64,000 nucleotides of DNA from an uncultured Isosphaeraceae bacterium (lineage in GTDB: Bacteria; Planctomycetota; Planctomycetia; Isosphaerales; Isosphaeraceae): positions 58,814 to 122,813 of the forward strand of contig CAMFLR010000021.1 of NCBI GenBank assembly GCA_945957605.1. The letters run 5' to 3'. This document shows, in pieces, positions 53,445 through 63,687 of the stretch. A program made the position numbers and the translations under genes. The notes beneath the pieces are model-generated. The model worked only from the letters and a program-made list of their open reading frames with translations, did no database searches and had not been told where the DNA came from. The stretch's first letter is position 1. Each line of letters starts with the position of its first letter.

Positions 53445-53630
53445 ATGTTTCGCCACGCAGAGACGTTGACGCTCTTTGCCCTTACCGCGGCGCAAACGGC
53501 TGTATTCGCAAGATTCTTACAAAGCCAAATGCGCTTTGGGATGCTTTTTTCTTTGGTTGTCGGCCTTTTTTTCGCGATCGTTTTTAGCTGTGTAGAAACA
53601 TTAGTCATTGCGAAACGGACAAAATGGTAG
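53445..53630 (+). CDS. very small membrane protein
   Basis: A 61-residue protein with two hydrophobic stretches (TLTLFALTAAQTAVFARFLQ and MLFSLVVGLFFAIVFSCVET). GGAG about 6 nt before ATG 53445 supports it. It is low in GC and has no recognisable motif. Short length and isolation leave it uncertain. Confidence 0.42.
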   Translation: MFRHAETLTLFALTAAQTAVFARFLQSQMRFGMLFSLVVGLFFAIVFSCVETLVIAKRTKW

Positions 53631-53765
53631 CGTCCTGCCAGTCCGTTCGGTGCGATGCTAGGCATTCTCGCGTTCAGCCGAAGAGATCGCAGGCATCTCT
53701 TCAATCTCGGTATAGAGTACGAAACCGCATGTGCAAGAGCGGGCGCAGGGACGCACCGTGTTGGT

Positions 53766-54131
53766 TTAAACGCTGCATTTTTGCGCTAGGCCGCACTTCG
53801 GGCAAGTTACCGTGAAGCGAACGCGGCCCCACTTCGGAAGAGACTGAGGCCGCCTCCATTCAGGATGCTTTGCCTCAATGAACGGCTCATACCAATATTC
53901 AAGCCGATAAACCACGGAACCGGCGTCGGCCGTTTTGCTAACGACTTTTCCCGGGAAGGGATGGCCGGTTGGTGTGCATTTGCCCTCGACGCCACCAACC
54001 TCAAAAATGACAGTCCTGTGGCAGCGGTGGCAAATGCAGCAGTCCAAGGAGAGCTCAAGTGTATCGCCAAAGGTTACGTGCGAACCTTCGGCGAACGCGA
54101 TTTGAACTGATACGTCCGCGAACAACAGCAC
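53766..54131 (-). CDS. small Cys/His-rich putative zinc protein
   Basis: A 121-residue protein starting at GTG 54131 with GGAGG about 5 nt upstream. It has two potential zinc sites: LDCCICHRCHRTVIFEVG near residue 30 and TCPKCGLAQKCSV at the end. The middle, GKCTPTGHPFPGKV, adds another Cys and His. No enzymatic motif is visible; a structural zinc ribbon is likely. It begins 17 nt downstream of the Der stop on the same strand and may be co-transcribed with it. Confidence 0.6.
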   Translation of the reverse strand: MLLFADVSVQIAFAEGSHVTFGDTLELSLDCCICHRCHRTVIFEVGGVEGKCTPTGHPFPGKVVSKTADAGSVVYRLEYWYEPFIEAKHPEWRRPQSLPKWGRVRFTVTCPKCGLAQKCSV

Positions 54132-54147
54132 CGACGCCTCCGCCCGC

Positions 54148-55614
54148 TCAATCTCCTAAATCGTCGAGCAACTCATTAATCTCGAGATTATCCGTACCGA
54201 AATCATCCTCAAACGCCCGCGACTCACCCGATTCCGAATCCTCCTTCGACTTCTTCGGCGCGTTGGGATCGGTTTGCGTCCGTGCCCGCAGGTAGAGCTT
54301 GAGCGGGATGTCGTGGAACGGCAACTGTTCGCGGAAGACGTTGAGCAAATAGCGTTGATAGGTCGCGTCGAACAGGGCAGGGCTGTTGACGAATAGCACG
54401 ATCGTCGGCGGGGCAACACCGACTTGCGTCGCGTAATAAATACGGGCGTGTCGCGCGTCACGCGATGAGGGCGGGTGCGCTTCAACCGCCGCGCGCACAA
54501 CCTTGTTCAACGCCGACGTGCCAATACGTTGATTCGCCTGTCGGAACATCGATTGGGACAAATTCAAAAGCGCCTTGACGTTTTTACCTGTTTGCCCGGT
54601 GATGAACGCCAGCGGCATATACGCCATGTTTCGAAACGCGTGTTGGATTGCGTTCGCGAACTTGCCCATTGCGCCACGCATGTCGGCTTCGGGATCGTTG
54701 GCGATCAAGTCCCACTTATTCACGACGAAGATGCACGGCTTGTATTGCTTGGCGACGTACTCCGCCATTTGCTTATCAAGCTTGCTGATTCCCGCTGTCG
54801 GGTCGAGAAACAGCAGCGTCACGTCGGCGCGGCGGATCGAACGCTCGGCGCGGTGGATTGAATAGAACTCGAGGTCGTCCTTGATCTTAGCCTTGCGCTT
54901 GACGCCCGCGGTATCGATCGCGATGAACGGCAGGCCGTCGAGCTCGAAGCGGACGTCGACCGAGTCGCGCGTCGTGCCGGGGCGCTCGGAGACGATCATC
55001 CGCTCGGCCTGGGCGAGCGTGTTGATGAACGTCGACTTCCCGGTGTTCGGCCGGCCGACGACGGCGATCTTCATCTCCGCCTCGGCGGGGGCGAAGGTAT
55101 CCGCGTCGGGGAGCCGCTCTTCAATCATCTTGAGCAGCTTGGGCAGGTTACGATTCTGCTGGACCGAGACGTAGACCGGCTTGCCGCGGCCGAGTTTGTA
55201 GAAGTCGTCGTCTTTTTGTTCGAGCGCGTCGGTGTCGGCCTTGTTGATGACCAGAATCACCGGTGTTGATAAGTAACGGAGGCGCTGGGCGACCTCTTCG
55301 TCGAGCGGCATCCGGCCATCGCGGACGTCGACGACGAACAAGATAAGCTGGGCCTCATCCATCGCGATGCCGATCTGGCGATCGACGTCGTCGGAAAGGT
55401 CGTCGCGATCGACCATGCCGATACCGCCGGTATCGACGAGCTCGAAGAAGTGGGCCTCGGGCCCCTCGCCAATCGACGCGAGGGCGCTCACACGGTCACG
55501 CGTTACGCCTGCCGTGGGGTCGACGATTGCAATCCGCCGGCCGGTGATCCAGTTGAATAGCGAAGATTTGCCGACATTAGGGCGGCCGACAATCACGACT
55601 TTGGGCAGGGGCAT
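54148..55614 (-). CDS. der: ribosome-associated GTPase Der (EngA)
   Basis: A 488-residue GTPase with two G domains in tandem, needed for 50S subunit assembly. G domain 1 has GRPNVGKSS at residues about 9-17, DTGG near 61 and NKAD near 123; G domain 2 has GRPNTGKST near 187, DTAG and NKWD. A KH-like domain follows, with YLNVFREQLPFHDIPLKLYL-type end (here LLNVFREQLPFHDIPLKL). The C-terminal tail is acidic (FEDDFGTDNLEINELLDD). The length is a little over the family norm because of this tail. It is followed by the small zinc protein gene. Confidence 0.95.
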   Translation of the reverse strand: MPLPKVVIVGRPNVGKSSLFNWITGRRIAIVDPTAGVTRDRVSALASIGEGPEAHFFELVDTGGIGMVDRDDLSDDVDRQIGIAMDEAQLILFVVDVRDGRMPLDEEVAQRLRYLSTPVILVINKADTDALEQKDDDFYKLGRGKPVYVSVQQNRNLPKLLKMIEERLPDADTFAPAEAEMKIAVVGRPNTGKSTFINTLAQAERMIVSERPGTTRDSVDVRFELDGLPFIAIDTAGVKRKAKIKDDLEFYSIHRAERSIRRADVTLLFLDPTAGISKLDKQMAEYVAKQYKPCIFVVNKWDLIANDPEADMRGAMGKFANAIQHAFRNMAYMPLAFITGQTGKNVKALLNLSQSMFRQANQRIGTSALNKVVRAAVEAHPPSSRDARHARIYYATQVGVAPPTIVLFVNSPALFDATYQRYLLNVFREQLPFHDIPLKLYLRARTQTDPNAPKKSKEDSESGESRAFEDDFGTDNLEINELLDDLGD

Positions 55615-55770
55615 AACCGAATCTCAATCCTATTCCCGCGCAGTCGATTCCCTCCATGCAAACAGGTCGTCGCGTTGGAGAGGGAAGACAGTCCTTCGGG
55701 TCGAAGAGTATTATAGAGAAATTACCGACAATGGGACAATCGCGGCCAAAGAAGGCGCAGGCAGTCCAAG

Positions 55771-56310
55771 ATGTCCGACACCCCTCCCAGGCGATCCGGC
55801 ATCACCATGCTCGATATCGCCGCGCTCGTTACGGGTGCGGCGGTTGCGTCGGTGCATTCGCGCGAATTGACCGAACAATTACCGGGAATGACGATCCTTG
55901 GCTGGGTTTTTCTCGGCCTGGCGTTCCTCTGGCTTGGGCTAACTTCGGCTGGCCCATTCGTCTACGTCGTCCGCCGCTTCGTCAGCCGGACCGACGGCTA
56001 TCCCGGCGCTGCCGATCGCCTTTGGGTCGCACTTGGCCTCCCCTGGTTTTTCGCGGCGATTTATCGCTCGGGCGTGGGAGATTGGGTCCAACAAGGAAGC
56101 CGCGGATACGAACTCTGTTTGTACACCGGCCTGGCAATTAACGCGGTCCTTGCGCTGGGATGGGTGGTTTGCCGCTGGATTGCCATGAATCGCGACGGAG
56201 CGGCGAATTTACGCGGATCTTACGCACGCTCTTGGACCGAACTGGTCGGATCGGCCGTCGCCATCATGTGGCCGCTTCAACTCGGGCTGGTGATGGTCGT
56301 CACGCGATAG
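55771..56310 (+). CDS. small membrane protein, first of a tandem pair
   Basis: A 179-residue protein with about four membrane helices (MLDIAALVTGAAVASVHSRE, ILGWVFLGLAFLWLGLTSAG, LWVALGLPWFFAAIYRSG and VLALGWVVCRWI). It has no known motif. The segment GWVFLGLAFLWLGLTSAGPF matches GFFLAVAFVWLGLAMSGPL of the next gene in position and pattern, so they are probably paralogs from a tandem duplication. It is transcribed away from der, with about 150 nt between their starts. Confidence 0.62.
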   Translation: MSDTPPRRSGITMLDIAALVTGAAVASVHSRELTEQLPGMTILGWVFLGLAFLWLGLTSAGPFVYVVRRFVSRTDGYPGAADRLWVALGLPWFFAAIYRSGVGDWVQQGSRGYELCLYTGLAINAVLALGWVVCRWIAMNRDGAANLRGSYARSWTELVGSAVAIMWPLQLGLVMVVTR

Positions 56311-56329
56311 CAGGGAAGGTGGGGACGTT

Positions 56330-56875
56330 ATGTCCGAAACCGGCGACAATTCCGATCATCCACCGCGCGGGCCGTACGTGCGCGATATGATCGGTCTGGT
56401 CGTGGGTTACGGACTCGCCACCTCGCTCGTTCGCCGCTATCTCGACGATTTTCAGGCCGTCACAGTCTGGCGTGGATTTTTTCTCGCCGTCGCGTTCGTC
56501 TGGCTCGGCCTGGCGATGAGCGGACCGCTCGTGTTGCTCTTACATCGGCGTCCGCCCATGCCCCACGACGATGTACCGACGACGAACCCTCGCGGACGGT
56601 TTTCCAACGCCGAGATCGCCTGGATTCTGCTCGGTAGCTATTTCATGCTCATCACCGTGCTATTTGTGCCTGCGAGCCGGGGCGAATCGCTCTGGGCGAA
56701 CCTTGTGCTCATCCACCTGCTCGCCTCGGCCATTCTGCTCGTCTGGCTCCCCTGGCGCGTGCGGAAGTCGGAACGAGGGGGTAATCACGCCGTTCGCTGG
56801 ACGAACGTCGCGGCGAAGTGGGTCGTGGCCGCCTGGCCGCTGGCGTGGATCGCGATGACCCTTGCGGCCGACTGA
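56330..56875 (+). CDS. small membrane protein, second of a tandem pair
   Basis: A 181-residue membrane protein with four or five helices (DMIGLVVGYGLATSLVRRY, GFFLAVAFVWLGLAMSGPLV, IAWILLGSYFMLITVLFVPA and VLIHLLASAILLVWLPWR). The stop is 4 nt before the AcpS stop, on the opposite strand. It starts 20 nt after its paralog, with GGAAGG and GGGGA just upstream. The pair shares the WxGF/WLGL helix pattern and a basic region before the next helix. Function unknown. Confidence 0.65.
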   Translation: MSETGDNSDHPPRGPYVRDMIGLVVGYGLATSLVRRYLDDFQAVTVWRGFFLAVAFVWLGLAMSGPLVLLLHRRPPMPHDDVPTTNPRGRFSNAEIAWILLGSYFMLITVLFVPASRGESLWANLVLIHLLASAILLVWLPWRVRKSERGGNHAVRWTNVAAKWVVAAWPLAWIAMTLAAD

Positions 56876-56878
56876 CGG

Positions 56879-57319
56879 TCACGAATCTTTCGAGTCCTGG
56901 TTTTCTTCAATCGACGAGGGAGTTTTGTCGCCAGGGTCGCGCCCGAGGGCTAGCGCATAAGCCGTCGCATAAGTCCGGCAATGGGAAATCGAGATCATGA
57001 TGTCGGCGATGCCGCGCTGGGCTGCAATTTCCTTGGCACCGCCGCAGACGAGTACCTTGGGCTGACCGCCGGGCTGGTTACGCACTTCGACGTCGGTCCA
57101 GGCAATTCCACGGCTCCAACCGCTGCCGATCGCCTTGAGGATCGCTTCCTTCGCGGCCCAGCGGCCGGCGAAGTGCTCCATCGCGTGCTTGCGTCCCTGA
57201 CAGTAGCGAATCTCGCGGTCGGTGTAGACGCGTCTGAGAAAAAGTTCGCCGTGCTGTTCGATCATCATGCCGATGCGCGGGCATTCGATGATGTCGGTTC
57301 CAATGCCCAGAATGACCAT
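56879..57319 (-). CDS. acpS: holo-(acyl-carrier-protein) synthase
   Basis: A 146-residue enzyme that transfers phosphopantetheine from CoA to ACP. The start is MVILGIGTDIIECPRIGMMI, and Asp8 and Glu in FAGRWAAKEAILKAIG hold the magnesium. The end of the domain has ISISHCRTYATAYAL. The last 20 residues (RDPGDKTPSSIEENQDSKDS) are an extra acidic tail. It is divergent from the helicase gene (starts 192 nt apart), which likely share a promoter region. Confidence 0.93.
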   Translation of the reverse strand: MVILGIGTDIIECPRIGMMIEQHGELFLRRVYTDREIRYCQGRKHAMEHFAGRWAAKEAILKAIGSGWSRGIAWTDVEVRNQPGGQPKVLVCGGAKEIAAQRGIADIMISISHCRTYATAYALALGRDPGDKTPSSIEENQDSKDS

Positions 57320-57511
57320 GGTGCGTGGCTCGGTGTTACGCGCGTGACGTTGACGAAAGCGGTGCGAATTCGTGTCGTCGGGATGATTCCAACAAGTCTA
57401 ATCGACGGCGTGCCGCTGGCCAACCGCGCGCCGACATCCCTTCAAAACCGCGCGTTCAATCGGGTAGAATCAACCGCCGACATACTCTCGCGCCTCAGGA
57501 AGATCGCTCCG

Positions 57512-59758
<2,247 letters not shown>

Positions 59759-59848
59759 GTCGAATCCAAAGTCATCTTCCTGTTCGCTGCCGCATCAACG
59801 CCCACAAAATTCTTGATTCATAGCCTTCTGAGCGAGACCTGTCCTGAC

Positions 59849-60619
59849 ATGCCCAGCTTCACGCGAATGCCCCGCCTTGGTGTGAACATCGATCACGTCG
59901 CCACGATCCGCCAGGCGCGCGGTGGACGCGAGCCCGATCCCGTCTGGGCGGCGGCGATGGCGGAACTTGGTGGTGCAGAAGGGATTACGATCCATCTTCG
60001 CGAAGATCGCCGACATATTGTGGATCGCGACTTGCGCCTCCTGCGCGAAACCGTCCAGACTCGATTGAATCTCGAATGCGCAGTCGAGCCGGCGATCATT
60101 ACGATTGCCATCGAGTCGCGGCCCGATCAGATCACGCTCGTGCCGGAACGGCGCGAGGAGCTGACGACCGAAGGTGGGCTCGACGTCGCCAACGGCGGGG
60201 CGCGAGTCGCCGATGCGGTGAAGCGTCTGCACGACGCTGGACTCGAAGTCAGCATGTTCATTGACCCGAGCATTCGGCAGGTCGAAGCCTCAGCCGCGCT
60301 TGGGGTTCATGCGGTTGAGTTGCACACCGGTCAGTTTGCCGATGCTCCCTTCGGCAAGGCGCGCGATGCAGAACTGCAGGCGCTCATCGAAGCTAGCGCA
60401 GCGACACGTGCCGCCGGCCTGACATTGCACGCCGGACATGGGCTGAATTATGTGAATGTCGCAGACGTTGCGGCAATTGACGATATGGCTGAATTGAACA
60501 TTGGTCATTCTATCGTGTCTCGCGCGATTTTTGTCGGCCTGGAGCGGGCGGTGCGCGAGATGAAGGAAGCGATCGATCGGGCCGCCGATCGCAAGGCAGC
60601 CACAAACAAGCGTCTCTGA
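59849..60619 (+). CDS. pdxJ: pyridoxine 5'-phosphate synthase
   Basis: A 256-residue TIM-barrel enzyme that condenses 1-deoxy-xylulose-5-phosphate with aminoacetone phosphate to pyridoxine 5'-phosphate. LGVNIDHVATIRQARGG is the start of the barrel. GITIHLREDRRHIVDRDL has the conserved Arg/His. TLVPERREELTTEGGLDV and FIDPSIRQVEASAALG follow, and LTLHAGHGLNYVNV is the phosphate-binding end. The start is ATG 59849; the longer frame to 59813 is less likely. It is in a same-strand run with the helicase and dapA. PdxA is not in the window. Confidence 0.95.
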   Translation: MPSFTRMPRLGVNIDHVATIRQARGGREPDPVWAAAMAELGGAEGITIHLREDRRHIVDRDLRLLRETVQTRLNLECAVEPAIITIAIESRPDQITLVPERREELTTEGGLDVANGGARVADAVKRLHDAGLEVSMFIDPSIRQVEASAALGVHAVELHTGQFADAPFGKARDAELQALIEASAATRAAGLTLHAGHGLNYVNVADVAAIDDMAELNIGHSIVSRAIFVGLERAVREMKEAIDRAADRKAATNKRL

Positions 60620-60733
60620 CATGCGTTCAGAGTTTTGGGGCTCCCCTCTTTTCATGGGATCGAGATTCTTCTAGAATCCCAGGTGCGAGGCACGCCCCGT
60701 GCGGGCAGACGTAACTATAACCGGGAGATCGGG

Positions 60734-61627
60734 ATGGGCGTGAAGGGTCGGATGTTCGCGGGCTGTACGGTTGCTTTGATTACGCCCTTCCGCAATGGCG
60801 AGGTCGATTTCCCGGCGCTTCGGCAACTGGTCGATTGGCAGATCGATCAAGGAACCCAGATCATTGCACCCGTCGGTACAACGGGGGAATCTCCCACACT
60901 CTCGCACGACGAACACGAACGGGTCATTGCAACGGTGGTCGAGCAGTCGGCTGGCCGCGCCAAGATCATGGCCGGTACAGGCTCGAATTCGACGTCGGAA
61001 GCAATCCGCCTCACAAAATTTGCGGCCAAAGCAGGTGCCGATGGCGCTTTGATTGTAGCACCCTACTATAATCGGCCGACGCAGGACGGGCTTTACGCCC
61101 ACTTCGCGGCGATTGCCGATGCAGTTGAAATTCCTCAAGTTCTCTATAACATTCCCGGTCGGACGGGACGCAACGTCGAACCCGAGACGATCGAACGCCT
61201 GGCCAAGTGCACGCCGATCGTGGCGGTGAAGGAAGCGGCGGGCTCGCTCGATCAGGTGAGCGATTTGTTGGTTCGCACCGATCTTACGATTCTTTCGGGT
61301 GACGACTCGTTGACGCTGCCGATGCTTGCCGTCGGTGGTTCGGGTGTTGTCTCTGTCGTTGCAAACATCATTCCGAAGGATGTTCTGGCGATGCTCGCGG
61401 CGTTCAACTCGGGCAATATTGCCGAGGCGCAACGGCTTCACAAGCAGATGTTCTCGCTCTGCCGCGACCTGCTTGGTCTCGCCACGAATCCGATCCCGAT
61501 CAAGGCTGCGATCGACCTGCTGGGTCGCGGCAAAGCGGAGTATCGCCTGCCGCTTACTCCGCTCGACGAGAAGGGAATTTCCACTCTTCGTCGCACCCTC
61601 GAGCGCTACGGTCTCGTTAGCGCCTGA
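60734..61627 (+). CDS. dapA: 4-hydroxy-tetrahydrodipicolinate synthase
   Basis: A 297-residue class I aldolase of the lysine and diaminopimelate pathway, which condenses pyruvate and aspartate semialdehyde. FAGCTVALITPFRNGEVDFP begins it, PVGTTGESPTLSHDEHER holds the active-site threonines, and VLYNIPGRTGRNV holds the Tyr. The Schiff-base Lys is in IVAVKEAAGSL. The end is typical (SRAALAL-like LGRGKAEYRLPLTPLDEKG). GGGAG upstream supports ATG 60734. The pathway is needed for peptidoglycan precursors, as some planctomycetes make. It follows pdxJ by 114 nt. Confidence 0.94.
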   Translation: MGVKGRMFAGCTVALITPFRNGEVDFPALRQLVDWQIDQGTQIIAPVGTTGESPTLSHDEHERVIATVVEQSAGRAKIMAGTGSNSTSEAIRLTKFAAKAGADGALIVAPYYNRPTQDGLYAHFAAIADAVEIPQVLYNIPGRTGRNVEPETIERLAKCTPIVAVKEAAGSLDQVSDLLVRTDLTILSGDDSLTLPMLAVGGSGVVSVVANIIPKDVLAMLAAFNSGNIAEAQRLHKQMFSLCRDLLGLATNPIPIKAAIDLLGRGKAEYRLPLTPLDEKGISTLRRTLERYGLVSA

Positions 61628-61719
61628 GATAGCTGTCGAGGTCTCACATCGTCGCGCGGCAACGTTGTTGCCGCCGATGAAATGATTTCGGCACGACATA
61701 TGCATGCGGAAAAGATGAG

Positions 61720-61758
61720 TTACGTTTGATCCGCGGCAAGAATTTCGGATGAACGTAA
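61720..61758. promoter_or_regulatory. imperfect palindrome between dapA and the ArsR gene
   Basis: TTACGTTTGATCCG (61720-61733) and CGGATGAACGTAA (61746-61758) are inverse complements except for one mismatch and an indel, with a 12-nt spacer. It could be an ArsR-type operator or the end of the dapA transcript; TTTGACG follows. The rest of the gap 61628-61978 shows no gene. Confidence 0.45.
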
Positions 61759-61978
61759 TTTGACGTTATGCGCACATGACCTCCGCGTGTGCGTTTGCCG
61801 GTGGTTCTCTCGCCTTGTTTTCCCTGTTCCGCACCCGATCGTCGTCTGCGTCGGTTTTTCCGTCGGCTTGATTGCGGTTCGGACAAGATTGCACGTCAAC
61901 GGCTGTCGTGGCGGGGAGTTCTTCAGAGTCGAGCATTCTCGACAACACTCGAATTGAGAAGGAAGGTTGATTCCAACC

Positions 61979-62383
61979 ATGGCCAAGAAGTCAGCAGGTA
62001 AGGGAACGGCAACGGCGACGGCACAAGCACCGGCAGCACTTCCGCCGGTTTCTGAACCGATCGTTCGCGATCTCGCTCAGGTCTTCAAGCTTCTTAGCGA
62101 CGAAACCCGTCTCCGCATTCTTCTCTATCTTGCCCAGAGCCAGGAACTTCACGTCAGCGACCTCTGCGCCAAGTTGGGCCAGAGTCAGCCCGCTGTCAGC
62201 CACCACCTCGCGCTTCTGCGCGTGTCGGGTCTGATCGAATCGCGTCGTGAAGGGAAGCATAATTTCTACAGCGTTCGCACCGAACATTTCGGCGAATTGC
62301 TCGTCAATCTATTCTCGGCCGCGGGCGAAATGCCCAGGAAAGTGAAGTTCCATGACTTCCTGCTGACGTATGGTGGGAATTAA
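61979..62383 (+). CDS. ArsR-family transcriptional regulator without the usual metal-binding Cys pair
   Basis: A 134-residue protein. After an Ala/Thr-rich tail the winged helix-turn-helix domain begins at about residue 30: LAQVFKLLSDETRLRILLYL, then QELHVSDLCAKLGQSQPAVS, then HHLALLRVSGLIESRREGKH and NFYSVRT. The ArsR/SmtB metal site on helix 3 usually reads ELCVCDL; here it is ELHVSDLC, so the two Cys are replaced and metal sensing by that site is unlikely. AAGGAAGG lies upstream of ATG 61979. It may sense redox or another signal or act as a constitutive repressor. The gene stands alone. Confidence 0.85.
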   Translation: MAKKSAGKGTATATAQAPAALPPVSEPIVRDLAQVFKLLSDETRLRILLYLAQSQELHVSDLCAKLGQSQPAVSHHLALLRVSGLIESRREGKHNFYSVRTEHFGELLVNLFSAAGEMPRKVKFHDFLLTYGGN

Positions 62384-62763
62384 ATTTCTCACTAGTCGGC
62401 ATTTGAATTCCGAAAAACACGTGTAAATGGTTGGCGTGCGGCGTTCCTCTGACGTCGACACGCCAAAATTTTTTTCCGGTGAAATGCCGGTGTATTTCCG
62501 AACTTGGTCTCGACCGTTGTGCTCGATGTGTTGGGCTTGACCGAAATTTGATCGAGCGGCACTATACCGCCGCTCGTGGGCTGAGCATACGTTAGGTGCG
62601 CTCATTCCGCGGGCCAAAAACAAGCTCTCCCGCCCGCCGATGGATCGGTTGGGCTCAGCGCGATCGCGGGCGTCTGGGTTTGACCTCGCGAGTCTTCACC
62701 ATCATCGTTGATCTGAACCCGGTTTAGGTCAGAAATTCACGGTCCGCCAAAGGAGTAGTATCG
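62384..62763. other. intergenic region before ompH
   Basis: A 380-nt gap with no supported gene. It contains an 8-bp palindrome, CGAGCGGC (62553-62560) and GCCGCTCG (62569-62576), with the TATACC-containing spacer between. It probably includes the ompH promoter and the end of the ArsR transcript. Confidence 0.4.
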
Positions 62764-63513
62764 ATGCGGAACTCGACGCGTGCGGCCCTGGCACTCGGCC
62801 TTGGCCTGGTAGGGGTAGCTGCCCTGGTTGGTCAGTCGATCGGTCAGGTGGCGCAGGACGGCGCCGTTCGCCAGACGAACGGAGCAGCCGCAGCCAAGCC
62901 TGCCGCTGCAGCCGCGCCGGGCGGCCTGATCGGTACGATCGACATGGACGCCGTGCTCAAGGGCTACGAAAAGTTCAAGTACATCATCGAAACCGAAAAC
63001 GCCGAGGCGTACGCCCGCCAGAGCGAACTGATGAAGCTCGCGAACGAAGCCCGTGCCGAGCAGGAAAAGCTTGGCAAGATCACTCCCGGCGGTCTCGACG
63101 AAAAGAAGATCACCGAGCGCATGACCCAGCTCAAGGCTCAGTTTGAAGCTGGCCGCGAGTCGGCCCAGGCCGAGTTCCAGCGCAAGGAAATCAAGGCTCT
63201 CGCCGAAGTCTACAACGACATGCAGGCGATGGCTGCCGGCGTTGCCAAGCAGCGCGGGATGACCTATGTGATGAAGTATTCGGCCGCCCCCGCGAAGGAC
63301 TCCGACCCGAAGACGGTCGAAGGTGCCCTCTCGCGTTCGATGGTTTATGCCGACCCCCGCGTCGACATCACCGCCGATGTGATCAAGTGGCTGAACTACC
63401 GCTACGAAGAAGCGCATGGCCCGAAGGCGAAGGGCATCACCCCGGGTCAGCCCGCCGCGGGTGCTGCTCCTGCCACCGCCACGCAGCCCGCGGGCAATTC
63501 GACCAGCCGCTAA
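62764..63513 (+). CDS. OmpH/Skp-like periplasmic chaperone
   Basis: A 249-residue exported protein. The signal (RAALALGLGLVGVAALVGQS) is followed by an Ala-rich linker. Residues about 55-200 are OmpH-like: LIGTIDMDAVLKGYEKFKYI, then a long coiled coil with RAEQEKLGKITP, AQFEAGRESAQAEFQRKEIK and EVYNDMQAMAAGVAKQRGMT. The end is an Ala/Pro/Gln-rich tail (PGQPAAGAAPATATQPA). Skp is a jellyfish-like trimeric chaperone that carries unfolded outer-membrane proteins through the periplasm. The direct neighbour is lpxC, as in envelope biogenesis clusters elsewhere. It supports a Gram-negative envelope. Confidence 0.82.
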   Translation: MRNSTRAALALGLGLVGVAALVGQSIGQVAQDGAVRQTNGAAAAKPAAAAAPGGLIGTIDMDAVLKGYEKFKYIIETENAEAYARQSELMKLANEARAEQEKLGKITPGGLDEKKITERMTQLKAQFEAGRESAQAEFQRKEIKALAEVYNDMQAMAAGVAKQRGMTYVMKYSAAPAKDSDPKTVEGALSRSMVYADPRVDITADVIKWLNYRYEEAHGPKAKGITPGQPAAGAAPATATQPAGNSTSR

Positions 63514-63542
63514 TCAGTGGCTCGGTCTGATCGACACAAGCG

Positions 63543-63573
63543 GCCCATCCCGTCAACGAATGCCGGGATGGGC
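63543..63573 (+). terminator. hairpin between ompH and lpxC
   Basis: GCCCATCCCG (63543-63552) and CGGGATGGGC (63564-63573) form a perfect 10-bp stem with an 11-nt loop. No T run follows, so it may be a weak terminator or an mRNA-stability element 30 nt after the ompH stop. Confidence 0.45.
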
Positions 63574-63687
63574 AAGTTTGCACCCCTTTCGCTTGTGCTC
63601 GCCTTGAATTGACCGGCGATACGTTCGCCAGTCGCTGGAGGCTGCCGCGCACGGCATGTCCCGGGAAGAAACGGAGTTCTTCTCCCA

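Noticed and set aside
57000..57511. Upstream in-frame extension of the helicase gene
   Set aside because: It overlaps acpS and lacks family resemblance; ATG 57512 has AGGAAG and begins the conserved region.
60671..61705. 344-codon ORF opposite dapA
   Set aside because: Arg/Gln/His-rich shadow of a clear DapA.
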